From Eubacteriales Family XIII. Incertae Sedis bacterium (GTDB lineage: Bacteria > Bacillota > Clostridia > Peptostreptococcales > Anaerovoracaceae), in assembly GCA_031287295.1 (NCBI GenBank), contig JAITTH010000172.1, positions 1 to 22,092 on the forward strand: a stretch of 22,092 bases of DNA. Reading direction: 5' to 3'. This document shows positions 1 to 6,971 of the stretch, piece after piece (position 1 is the stretch's first letter; the number at the start of each line of letters is the position of its first letter). Under the pieces are notes generated by a model. That model worked only from the letters and a program-made list of their open reading frames with translations, was not told the origin of the DNA and did not search any database. The translations under genes and the position numbers were made by a program.

Positions 1-2489
1 TATTGAATGTTCACGAGTCCGATTACGTTCAGCGCGCGCGAAATTCGATTGGTATAGTCGATCAGAACATCCGTCACTTCTGCGGGTAGGGTATGCGGCG
101 GATAGACCGAAATGCTGTCTCCGGAATGCACGCCTGTACGTTCCACATGCTCCATGATACCCGGAATCAGTATGTCTGTTCCATCCGAAATGGCGTCAAC
201 CTCAACTTCTTTACCTTGGATGTACTGGTCGATGAGCACAGGATGATCCGTGGATAAAGAGACCGCTTCTTCCAGATATTCATACAGTTCTTCATCGGAA
301 TAGACAACCTGCATGGCCCTGCCTCCTATGACGTAAGAAGGTCTCACCACAAGCGGATAACCGAGTTCCTCGACGACGGCGAATGCCATCTCACGGGAAG
401 TTACGGAATGCCCTTTCGGTGTAGGAATGCCAATGCTGTGCAGCAAATCGCTAAATTTCTGCCGATCTTCTGCCAGGTCGATGCTTGCATAGGAGGTTCC
501 GAGAATGCAAATGCCACGTTTGGATAGATCCTCTGCAATGTTCAAAGACGTTTGTCCGCCAAACTGCAAAATGACGCCAACGGGACGCTCGGTTTTGATG
601 ACGTTCATCACATCGTCGATGTGCAGCGCTTCAAAATAGAGTTTGTCCGATGTGTCGAAATCGGTAGAAACCGTCTCCGGATTGTTGTTGATGATTACGG
701 CCTCGTAGCCGAGCGATTTAATCGCCCAGACGCCCTGCACGCAGCAATAGTCAAACTCAATACCTTGACCGATACGAATCGGTCCCGAACCGACCACAAG
801 AATCTTCGGATTGTCACTGATGCGGCTTTCGTCTTCGAGGTCGAAACAGGAGTAATAGTATGGCGTAAGCGCCTCAAATTCGCCCCCACACGTGTCAACC
901 ATCTTATAGACGGGATAAATATCGTTGTATTTGCGAATGTCTTCAAGAACCTTTGGCGAAACATTGGACAGCTCAAGAATCTCTTGGTCTGTGAAACCAA
1001 GCTCCTCGGCTTCGTAAAGAATTTCTGCGGTCATTTCGTTCTCACAGAGCGTCTGTTCCATTTTTACGATTCGATCGACCTTGGAGAGGAACCAGTTATC
1101 CACCTTTGTCAGATCGTAGAGCGCTTCTCGCGTGAACCGCTGATCGGTTCCCTGTCGTGCACGTCCCCTTCGCATCGCATCGGCAATCGCAAAAATGCGT
1201 TCGTCATCTCCTGCCTTAATTTTTTCGATCAACGCTTCGTCGTCTAGCGCAATGATGCTGGGCACACGAAGCCCATCGAGCTTTATTTCAAGTGAAGTAA
1301 TCGCCTTTAGGAGTGCACTTTCGAAGGTGCGAGAGATGGCCATAACCTCTCCGGTTGCCTTCATCTGCGTACCGAGCGTACGTGATGCCGTTTTGAATTT
1401 ATCAAAAGGCCACTTGGGAAACTTTACAACGCAGTAATCGAGCGTGGGCTCAAAACAGGCACTCGTTTCACCTGTAACGTAGTTTTTCAGCTCATCCAGA
1501 CTGTAACCGAGCGCAATTTTGGCAGCCAGCTTTGCAATCGGATATCCGGCGGCCTTCGATGCCAACGCCGACGAACGACTCACACGCGGATTCACTTCAA
1601 TGACAATATAGTTCCCGGTGTCCGGATCGAGGGCAAACTGCACATTGCATCCGCCTTCGATTTCCAAACTGCGAATGATGTGCAACGAAGCATCGCGCAA
1701 CATCTGATACTCCGCATCGCGCAAGGTCTGAATTGGCGCAACCACGATGCTGTCTCCCGTATGCACACCCACAGGATCGAAATTCTCCATACCGCAGACT
1801 GTAATGCAATTGTCTTTACGGTCGCGCATCACTTCGTATTCGATTTCTTTCCACCCCGCCACAGATTCTTCGAGCAAAATTTGTCCGATCGCACTGTTTT
1901 CAATGCCACGCATCACATAAAAACGGAGTTCTTCGTCGTTCTTGGCAATGCCGCCGCCTGTACCGCCGAGTGTGTACGCCGGTCTTATGATTACCGGGTA
2001 TCCGGTTTCATCTACAAATTTTTGGCACTCTTCCAACGTTGTCGCGATGATGCTCTTGGGAATCGGCTCCCCGATCTGCATCATAAGGCTCCGGAATTCG
2101 TCACGGTCTTCTGCTTTTTTGATGCTGTCCCAGTGTACACCCAATAGCTTGACACCATACTTCTCGAGCACGCCGCTCGCCTCAAGGTCCATTGCGAGGT
2201 TAAGACCTGTCTGCCCGCCAAATCCGGCAAGCAAACCATCCGGACGTTCTTTTTCAATGATGACCGTGAGGGATTCTACCGTGAGTGGTTCCAGGTATAC
2301 CTTGTCTGCAATACCCTGATCGGTCATGATGGTTGCAGGGTTGCTGTTCACAAGAATACATTCGATGTTTTCTTCGCGAATCGCTTTGCATGCCTGCGTT
2401 CCCGCGTAATCAAACTCCGCTGCCTGACCGATGATGATCGGACCGGAACCGATCATGAGCACTTTTTTAAGGGTAAGATCCTTAGGCAT
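1..2489 (-). CDS. carB: carbamoyl-phosphate synthase large subunit (5' part; runs off the left edge)
   Basis: Makes carbamoyl phosphate from bicarbonate, ATP and ammonia delivered by CarA, feeding pyrimidine and arginine synthesis in the cytoplasm. About 829 residues of an enzyme that is usually near 1,070 are visible. The start reads MPKDLTLKKVLMIGSGPIII, the typical CarB N-terminus. The first ATP-grasp half (RPAYTLGGTGGGIA, EVNPRVSRSSALASKA), the oligomerisation region and the start of the second half (KILVVGSGPIRIGQGIEFDY, RPSYVIGGRAMQVV) can all be read without interruption. The missing C-terminus would hold the end of the second ATP-grasp unit and the MGS-like allosteric domain. The ATG at 2489 lies inside the end of carA: the genes overlap by 8 bp (ATGCCTAA), and an AAAGGAGGTG ribosome site lies in the carA coding end, so translation is probably coupled. 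The identification is firm; only completeness is unknown. Confidence 0.97.
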   Translation of the reverse strand, partial: MPKDLTLKKVLMIGSGPIIIGQAAEFDYAGTQACKAIREENIECILVNSNPATIMTDQGIADKVYLEPLTVESLTVIIEKERPDGLLAGFGGQTGLNLAMDLEASGVLEKYGVKLLGVHWDSIKKAEDRDEFRSLMMQIGEPIPKSIIATTLEECQKFVDETGYPVIIRPAYTLGGTGGGIAKNDEELRFYVMRGIENSAIGQILLEESVAGWKEIEYEVMRDRKDNCITVCGMENFDPVGVHTGDSIVVAPIQTLRDAEYQMLRDASLHIIRSLEIEGGCNVQFALDPDTGNYIVIEVNPRVSRSSALASKAAGYPIAKLAAKIALGYSLDELKNYVTGETSACFEPTLDYCVVKFPKWPFDKFKTASRTLGTQMKATGEVMAISRTFESALLKAITSLEIKLDGLRVPSIIALDDEALIEKIKAGDDERIFAIADAMRRGRARQGTDQRFTREALYDLTKVDNWFLSKVDRIVKMEQTLCENEMTAEILYEAEELGFTDQEILELSNVSPKVLEDIRKYNDIYPVYKMVDTCGGEFEALTPYYYSCFDLEDESRISDNPKILVVGSGPIRIGQGIEFDYCCVQGVWAIKSLGYEAVIINNNPETVSTDFDTSDKLYFEALHIDDVMNVIKTERPVGVILQFGGQTSLNIAEDLSKRGICILGTSYASIDLAEDRQKFSDLLHSIGIPTPKGHSVTSREMAFAVVEELGYPLVVRPSYVIGGRAMQVVYSDEELYEYLEEAVSLSTDHPVLIDQYIQGKEVEVDAISDGTDILIPGIMEHVERTGVHSGDSISVYPPHTLPAEVTDVLIDYTNRISRALNVIGLVNIQ

Positions 2490-3603
2490 GAGCGGCACCT
2501 CCTTTCACGTCTGTACCGGGAACAAAAGTCCCCTCTTTGCAGGCTTTGATCATCTCCATAAATCGGTCGAACAATCCCTCGGAATCATTTGGACCGGGAT
2601 AGCCCTCCGGATGATATTGCACGGAAAACACCGGAAGTTCACGGTGTCGCATTCCTTCTACGGTTTGGTCATTGAGATTGATGTGCGTGATGATCATGCC
2701 TTTTTTCTCGACGCTTGCCGCATCAACCGCAAAGCTGTGGTTTTGCGACGTGATTGCCGACTTGTCCGTTACTCGGTCGTAGACACCGTGATTTGCCCCT
2801 CTATGCCCGAATTTGAGCTTGTAGGTGCTTCCTCCGGTCGCGAGCGCCAACAATTGATGACCCATGCAAATGCCAAAGGTGGGGAGCTGTTGCATCAACA
2901 CCCGGGCAGTCTCCACAGCCTCGGTTGCCGCTTCCGGATCTCCGGGACCGTTTGAGAGGAAAAACCCGTCCGGTTTGCAAGCAAGAATTTCCGCCGGACT
3001 TGTGCCATACGGAAACAGATAGATTTCACAGCCACGCTTTTGGAGCGAATCGATGATGTTTCGTTTGATCCCGAGATCGAGAATCGCGATGCGATATCCG
3101 TCTGCCGGCGTATGCTTTACCTCGCGCGTGCCCACATCTTTCATATAATCGACACGAAGCGTGGTTTTCTTAAGAAGTGACGCCGCTTCTTCGCGATCGA
3201 TGCCTTCTGTGCTGATGACACAGGGCAGTGTTCCTTCTGCGCGAATTTTTTTCGTGATGGATCTTGTATCGACGTAATACACACCCGGAACGCCCTGCTC
3301 CTCCAGCCATTCGAGAATGGTGCGTTTATTCATGCGATTATAAGGTCTGTAACTGATGTCTCTCGTTACAAAACCGAAGGCGTGAATGCATTCCGATTGG
3401 TTGTCGATATTGCTTACCCCATAGTTTCCGATGAGGGGATAGGTCATGTTGATAATCTGTCCTTTGTATGAAGGATCGGTTAAAATCCCTTGATATCCGG
3501 TCATGGATGTATTAAAAACCAGTTCGCCCACACGTGTTGCCGACGTGCCGAAACCCTTTCCCTTATAGAGAGTTCCGTCTGCCAGATAGATCATTCCTTC
3601 CAT
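2482..3603 (-). CDS. carA: carbamoyl-phosphate synthase small subunit (glutamine amidotransferase)
   Basis: Hydrolyses glutamine and channels ammonia to CarB. The protein has 373 residues, the usual family length. The N-terminal CPSase small-chain domain (residues 1 to about 165; NTSMTGYQGILTDPSYKGQI) is followed by a class I glutamine amidotransferase domain (about 170-355). That domain shows the oxyanion region LSNGPGDP (217-224), the nucleophile Cys246 in FGICMGHQ, and His331/Glu333 in VQYHPEG, so it should be catalytically intact. The ATG at 3603 is preceded by AAGGAG at a good distance. It is the first gene of a carAB operon. Its upstream region holds two possible promoters and an attenuator-like hairpin, so expression is probably controlled in the leader. 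No pyr or arg genes flank it, so the sequence does not say which pathway it mainly serves. Confidence 0.97.
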   Translation of the reverse strand: MEGMIYLADGTLYKGKGFGTSATRVGELVFNTSMTGYQGILTDPSYKGQIINMTYPLIGNYGVSNIDNQSECIHAFGFVTRDISYRPYNRMNKRTILEWLEEQGVPGVYYVDTRSITKKIRAEGTLPCVISTEGIDREEAASLLKKTTLRVDYMKDVGTREVKHTPADGYRIAILDLGIKRNIIDSLQKRGCEIYLFPYGTSPAEILACKPDGFFLSNGPGDPEAATEAVETARVLMQQLPTFGICMGHQLLALATGGSTYKLKFGHRGANHGVYDRVTDKSAITSQNHSFAVDAASVEKKGMIITHINLNDQTVEGMRHRELPVFSVQYHPEGYPGPNDSEGLFDRFMEMIKACKEGTFVPGTDVKGGAAHA

Positions 3604-3651
3604 AAATCTAATATCTCCTTATTGATTTATAATTATACGTTTTTTAGCATT

Positions 3652-3679
3652 ATTATACAAGCATGGATTGTGCACGCAA
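3652..3679 (-). promoter_or_regulatory. possible proximal carA promoter downstream of the attenuator
   Basis: On the minus strand TTGCGT (3674-3679) and TATAAT (3652-3657) are 16 bp apart. A second overlapping pair, TTGTAT (3655-3660) and TATAAT (3632-3637), has 17 bp spacing. Either would start a short leader into carA that bypasses the hairpin at 3701-3732. A dyad GGATTG-N6-CAATCC (3665-3682) covers the first -35 box and could be an operator or simply an RNA stem. No experimental start is known, and AT-rich leaders give chance -10 boxes, so confidence is moderate. Confidence 0.45.
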
Positions 3680-3700
3680 TCCTCCATTCGGCTGCGAGAC

Positions 3701-3732
3701 AAAAAAATAACGATGCCTTGCATCGTTATTTT
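3701..3732 (-). terminator. intrinsic terminator / putative carAB attenuator
   Basis: This is a perfect 13-bp stem (3704-3716 with 3720-3732) and a 3-nt loop. Read on the minus strand it is followed by seven T, the form of a rho-independent terminator. It lies about 100 nt upstream of the carA ATG, in the same direction, with no full gene before it; only a leader of about 110 nt from the promoter near 3825 precedes it. Its natural role is therefore attenuation of carAB. A small GGGG-AAA-CCCC stem (3736-3746) lies just upstream and could act as a pause hairpin. Confidence 0.7.
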
Positions 3733-3782
3733 GACGGGGTTTCCCCTCGCTTTAATCGTCCTATATTTTCCGGCAGAATCAT
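3726..3782 (-). CDS. putative 18-residue leader peptide before carAB attenuator
   Basis: This short frame reads MILPENIGRLKRGETPSK and stops at TAA (3726-3728), inside the 5' arm of the attenuator stem. An AAAGGG sequence lies five to six bases before its ATG. An in-frame ATG at 3812 would extend it to 28 residues, four of them Arg. Leader peptides that end in an attenuator stem are known for E. coli pyrBI, where a closely following ribosome blocks terminator folding. I infer a similar role only from position. There is no sequence match that I recognise, and the frame could be chance. Confidence 0.35.
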   Translation of the reverse strand: MILPENIGRLKRGETPSK

Positions 3783-3821
3783 ATGTCCCTTTCTCCGTAA
3801 AAGTTCCTCCATGTTTTTTTT

Positions 3822-3830
3822 ATTGTAGCA
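3822..3830 (-). promoter_or_regulatory. distal carAB promoter (extended -10)
   Basis: TGCTACAAT on the minus strand (3822-3830) is an extended -10 box (TGn plus TACAAT). No good -35 is seen at 16-18 bp. Transcription would start near 3815, run through the short leader frame and meet the hairpin at 3701-3732. Confidence 0.45.
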
Positions 3831-3939
3831 CATTCGCTGCCCGATGGCACCCTTTTTTTCGGGGAATATTGCCGAGCCTCATGTGATAAAGGAATAAACG
3901 CCGCAGATGGATAAATTGCTTATCGCAAAATTTGTTCCA

Positions 3940-3969
3940 TTGCGGCCCATGAGTTTCAAGTGATACAAT
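3940..3969 (+). promoter_or_regulatory. promoter for the esterase gene
   Basis: TTGCGG (3940-3945) and TACAAT (3964-3969) are 18 bp apart. The -10 box is preceded by TGA, giving an extended -10. It lies about 55 bp before the ATG at 4025. In the intergenic stretch 3604-4024 nothing else gene-like was found besides this promoter and the carAB leader elements. Confidence 0.45.
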
Positions 3970-4024
3970 TTCTGGGTGAATGTTCCTTTGTCATATGAGG
4001 CTACAAACAAGAGGTTGAAGGTTT

Positions 4025-4699
4025 ATGGAAATTGTAAGAAAAAAATTAAAAGCGACAGGAACCCGAATGGATTACTACGATCCCGCGTCGCTAAAAGAAA
4101 CGGCATTTCCACGGATTCCCGTTCTGATCTGCCCGGGTGGCGGTTATTCCATTGTAGGTACATCGGAAGCGTTTCCTGTGTCCGAGCGATTTGCGAAACA
4201 TGGATTCTTTCCGTTTATACTGAGGTATACCGTGTCGGAAGGAGATCTTCCGTTTGACTCAAACAATCCCGTCGAATTTGCACCCATTCAAGATGTTGCA
4301 AACGCGCTGCGCCGGATGCAAGAGATTTTCCCGGATCATCCACCGATTCTTTGCGGGTTTTCGGCAGGTGCGCACCTTTCCCTTTCTTATACGGCACTCA
4401 GAACACCGGAAATGCCACAGGTAAGCGCGGTTATCTTGTCTTATCCATACTTGCACTACCCGGTCTTCGAAAATTCCGGATTCGATATCTTAGAGCAGAT
4501 TGATCGCAACTTTCCGCCATGCTTCGTATGGCACGGTGAAAATGACTTTATGGTACCGCCGGACGGCACGTTTGAAATTGTATGCAAACTGCGGGAAAAT
4601 GATGTACCGGTGGAATTTCATTTCTTTAAGGATATTCGCCATGCAGATCCGTTTTATGAACCGGCATGGTTCGAACTCATGCAACGCTGGATTGGTTAG
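4025..4699 (+). CDS. alpha/beta-hydrolase, acyl/carbohydrate esterase-like
   Basis: A 224-residue cytoplasmic hydrolase with no signal peptide. The catalytic triad of the serine esterase fold is visible: nucleophile Ser113 in GFSAG (111-115), Asp174 in HGENDFMVPP and His206 in IRHADPF. The oxyanion-hole segment CPGGGYSIV (36-44) is the variant found in small acetyl-xylan esterase/BD-FAE-like and lipase-like dienelactone hydrolase relatives. The natural substrate is not evident; short-chain acyl groups on sugars or other small esters are likely for the family. The ATG at 4025 follows GAGG. It appears to be a single-gene unit with its own promoter. Its stop codon overlaps the stop of the convergent phosphate transporter by 4 bp. 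Confidence 0.85.
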   Translation: MEIVRKKLKATGTRMDYYDPASLKETAFPRIPVLICPGGGYSIVGTSEAFPVSERFAKHGFFPFILRYTVSEGDLPFDSNNPVEFAPIQDVANALRRMQEIFPDHPPILCGFSAGAHLSLSYTALRTPEMPQVSAVILSYPYLHYPVFENSGFDILEQIDRNFPPCFVWHGENDFMVPPDGTFEIVCKLRENDVPVEFHFFKDIRHADPFYEPAWFELMQRWIG

Positions 4700-5655
4700 A
4701 CGAAGTATTCGATAACAAATACACTGAGCCCGCCGAGAAGCGCGGTTGACGGAAGTGTGATGATCCAAGTGAAGAAGATGCTCTTTGCGGTGCCCCACTT
4801 TACGGCCGTGAATCGTTTCGCACTGCCAACACCCATGACCGACGATGTAATGACCTGTGTCGTGCTTACGGGTGCGCCAAGGAAAGACATGCCCTCGATA
4901 ACCACTGCCGCCGAAATCTGCGCCGCAAGCCCCCCGGGAGGGGTAAGTTTTGTTACACCACCGCCCATGGTCTTCATAATGCGCCGACCGCCTGCCGCTG
5001 TTCCCGCTGCCATCGTTATGGCACATACAATTTTTACCCAGAACGGCACACCGGCTCCACCGGGAAGATAGCCGCCCGTAATGAGTGCAAGTGTGATGAT
5101 GCCCATGGTTTTTTGCGCGTCGTTTGTGCCATGCGAAAAAGCTACAAGCGCAGAAGTCAGCACCTGCATCTTCAAAAATCCTTTGTTAACGCGGTTGGGT
5201 GCCCAGTTTGCAAAGGCACGAAAGATGATCTGCATAAGGGCAAAGCCGACGAAAAACCCGATAAGTGGTGAGGAAAAAAGCGGAACAACAACCTTTTTCA
5301 GGACACCGCTCCACAGAATGTCGTTTGCGTTGTGTGTATATACGAGGGTTGCACCGATAAGACTTCCAATGAGCGCATGCGATGAGCTGCTTGGAATTCC
5401 GCGCCACCAAGTGAATAAATTCCAGATAATTGCGCCAAGAAGTGCTGCCAAAATGACATACTCCTTGAGATCCACCCCGACAATTCCATGTGTGATGGTC
5501 ATGGCAACTCGTTCACTGACGAGCGCACCGAAAAAGTTCATCACCGATGCGAGGATAATCGCTTTTTCCGGAGTCAGTGCACGCGTGTACACAGAAGTCG
5601 CGATTGCATTTGCTGTATCGTGGAAGCCATTGATAAACTCGAAGATTACCGCCAT
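4696..5655 (-). CDS. PiT-family inorganic phosphate transporter
   Basis: This membrane symporter brings inorganic phosphate into the cell with a cation. Both copies of the PiT signature are present: FINGFHDTANAIATS near the N-terminus and FSHGTNDAQKTMGI in the second half. Many hydrophobic helices lie between them. From the ATG at 5655 the protein has 319 residues, but this ATG falls inside the expected first membrane helix. The same frame continues upstream as ISTIVLCLIG joined to MAVIFEFINGFHD, which restores a normal PiT N-terminus. That extension begins at AUA codons (5686-5688 or 5683-5685) spaced properly from a GGAGG, so the true start may be non-AUG and the protein about 330 residues. 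No PhoU-like DUF47 partner gene is adjacent. The identification is secure; the start is not. Confidence 0.93.
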   Translation of the reverse strand: MAVIFEFINGFHDTANAIATSVYTRALTPEKAIILASVMNFFGALVSERVAMTITHGIVGVDLKEYVILAALLGAIIWNLFTWWRGIPSSSSHALIGSLIGATLVYTHNANDILWSGVLKKVVVPLFSSPLIGFFVGFALMQIIFRAFANWAPNRVNKGFLKMQVLTSALVAFSHGTNDAQKTMGIITLALITGGYLPGGAGVPFWVKIVCAITMAAGTAAGGRRIMKTMGGGVTKLTPPGGLAAQISAAVVIEGMSFLGAPVSTTQVITSSVMGVGSAKRFTAVKWGTAKSIFFTWIITLPSTALLGGLSVFVIEYFV

Positions 5656-5682
5656 CCCAATAAGACATAGGACTATTGTGCT

Positions 5683-5702
5683 TATTATTTTCTTTTCCTC
5701 CC
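5683..5702 (-). promoter_or_regulatory. ribosome site pointing to a non-AUG start of the phosphate transporter
   Basis: A strong GGGAGG (5697-5702) lies 8 nt before an ATA codon (5686-5688), followed by a second ATA (5683-5685), both in the transporter frame. No ATG, GTG or TTG lies in that frame between the upstream in-frame TAA (near 5731) and the ATG at 5655. The ATG at 5655 has no ribosome site of its own. Confidence 0.5.
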
Positions 5703-5745
5703 GGCTGAATTCAATTGCGATTCTCTGAACTTAATTCCATTTTGT

Positions 5746-5774
5746 ATTATACTCGAACGAATTCGAACTTACAA
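5746..5774 (-). promoter_or_regulatory. promoter of the phosphate transporter
   Basis: TTGTAA (5769-5774) and TATAAT (5746-5751) are separated by exactly 17 bp on the minus strand. The spacer contains the short palindrome CGAATTCG. The leader before the GGAGG site is about 40 nt. It is divergent from the GntR promoter. Confidence 0.7.
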
Positions 5775-5804
5775 ACCAGAAATATGTGGTTTCACAAAAC
5801 CCGC

Positions 5805-5834
5805 TTGACAAAATTTGCGATGATGTATTATTGT
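5805..5834 (+). promoter_or_regulatory. promoter of the GntR/ABC operon
   Basis: A consensus -35, TTGACA (5805-5810), is followed by TATTAT (5826-5831, 15 bp) or TATTGT (5829-5834, 18 bp) as -10. The -10 region lies inside the palindrome at 5825-5858, which suggests repression by the product of the first gene. Confidence 0.6.
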
Positions 5835-5858
5835 ATTAAGTAATTAGTACAATAATAC
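5825..5858. promoter_or_regulatory. 34-bp palindromic operator, probably for the GntR regulator
   Basis: Perfect 11-bp arms GTATTATTGTA (5825-5835) and TACAATAATAC (5848-5858) flank a 12-bp centre that itself contains AGTAATTA. It overlaps the -10 box and start site of the operon and lies immediately before the regulator gene. This is the usual arrangement for autoregulation by YtrA-type GntR proteins. Confidence 0.65.
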
Positions 5859-5882
5859 AGAAACTCGAGAACGACTCGACAG

Positions 5883-6272
5883 GTGAAACCTTTGGAATGG
5901 GAATTTACAAACGACCGACCGGTCTACATCCAAATTATTGAGGAACTGCAATTTCGCATGGTTACGGGCTTTTACACGCCGGGAGAAAGTTTCCCTCCCG
6001 TACGTACGCTTGCTTCCGAAGCACAGGTAAATCCGAATACGATGCAGAGGGCATTGGCGGAGCTCGAATCGCAAGGTCTCCTCTGCACCCAACGAACCAA
6101 CGCCAAAACGCTTACGGAAGATCGCGAAATGCTTGAGAATCTCAAAAAAGAAATGGCGAAAAAAAGAATTCGCTCGTTCCTGGGCGAAATGGAACGACTC
6201 GGATTTGACAGAACAAATACGATACAACTTATTTCGCAAATCAAAGAAACGATCGACAAGGAGGTACGTTAA
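5883..6272 (+). CDS. GntR-family (YtrA subfamily) transcriptional regulator
   Basis: A 129-residue regulator. The first 75 residues form a GntR winged helix: RPVYIQIIEELQFRMVTGFY, PPVRTLASEAQVNPNTMQRA and LESQGLLCTQR. A short helical tail of about 50 residues follows in place of a large effector domain, which is the hallmark of the YtrA subfamily. These proteins usually repress their own operon with an adjacent ABC exporter and are relieved by cell-envelope stress or antibiotics. The start is GTG at 5883, with only a weak ribosome site. The stop codon directly abuts the ATG of the next gene. The palindrome at 5825-5858 is its likely binding site. The effector is unknown. Confidence 0.88.
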   Translation: MKPLEWEFTNDRPVYIQIIEELQFRMVTGFYTPGESFPPVRTLASEAQVNPNTMQRALAELESQGLLCTQRTNAKTLTEDREMLENLKKEMAKKRIRSFLGEMERLGFDRTNTIQLISQIKETIDKEVR

Positions 6273-6971
6273 ATGGATAGCATCCTAGAATGCCAGGCGC
6301 TCACGAAACGCTTTGGTCATTTCACAGCCCTGAATCAGATCAATCTCCGCATCATGCCGGGGAGAATCATCGGACTGCTTGGACCGAACGGAAGCGGAAA
6401 AACGACGCTGATTAAATTGGCGAACGGTCTGCTTACCCCAACAGAAGGACAGATTCTCGTCGCCGGCAGGAAGCCCGGACCCGAAACCAAAAGCATTGTA
6501 AGCTATCTGCCCGACAAACTCTACTTCGACAACTGGATGCATGTGAACGATTGCTTAAAGGTTTTTTCTGATTTTTATACAGACTTCGATCTTGCCAAAG
6601 CGCAGGACATGTTACAGACGCTGAGAATCGACCCCAAGGCCCTGTTTCGCACCCTCTCGAAGGGGACCAAGGAAAAGGTACAGCTCGCACTCGTGATGTC
6701 ACGAAAAGCCCGGCTATATCTGCTTGACGAGCCGATCGGTGGCGTAGACCCTGCCTCCCGCGACTTCATATTAAATACAATCATCACCAATTACAGCAAA
6801 GAAGGCACTGTAATCATCAGCACGCATCTCATTGCCGATATAGAACGCGTCCTTGACGATGCGGTATTTATGATGAACGGGTGCATCGACCGCGCAGAAA
6901 GCGTGGAGAACATTCGTGAAAATTACGGCAAGAGCGTTGATGAATTTTTCAGGGAGGTATACAAATGTTAG
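6273..6971 (+). CDS. ABC transporter ATP-binding protein (YtrB/BcrA-like)
   Basis: A 232-residue nucleotide-binding subunit. It has Walker A GPNGSGKTT (37-45), signature LSKGTKEKVQ (128-137), Walker B LYLLDEP (148-154) and a switch His in ISTHL, so it should hydrolyse ATP. The ATG at 6273 follows AAGGAGG and directly abuts the GntR stop codon. The gene overlaps the following permease by 7 bp. Together with the regulator this forms a typical GntR-ABC-permease cassette, in which the ATPase pairs with an ABC-2-type membrane protein to export or expel a compound from the membrane. The substrate cannot be read from the sequence. Confidence 0.92.
   Translation: MDSILECQALTKRFGHFTALNQINLRIMPGRIIGLLGPNGSGKTTLIKLANGLLTPTEGQILVAGRKPGPETKSIVSYLPDKLYFDNWMHVNDCLKVFSDFYTDFDLAKAQDMLQTLRIDPKALFRTLSKGTKEKVQLALVMSRKARLYLLDEPIGGVDPASRDFILNTIITNYSKEGTVIISTHLIADIERVLDDAVFMMNGCIDRAESVENIRENYGKSVDEFFREVYKC

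Noticed and set aside
552..1247. A 231-codon plus-strand open frame opposite carB
   Set aside because: It is antisense to an intact, highly conserved coding sequence, has no ribosome site or recognisable motif, and is best explained by codon bias of carB. Several other long plus-strand frames opposite carB, porA, porB, nrdD and scpB were dropped for the same reason.
3604..3830. PyrR-type attenuator or pyrimidine riboswitch upstream of carA
   Set aside because: The conserved PyrR-binding loop (AGUCC..GAGAGGYU type) could not be found in the leader, so only a generic attenuator is claimed.
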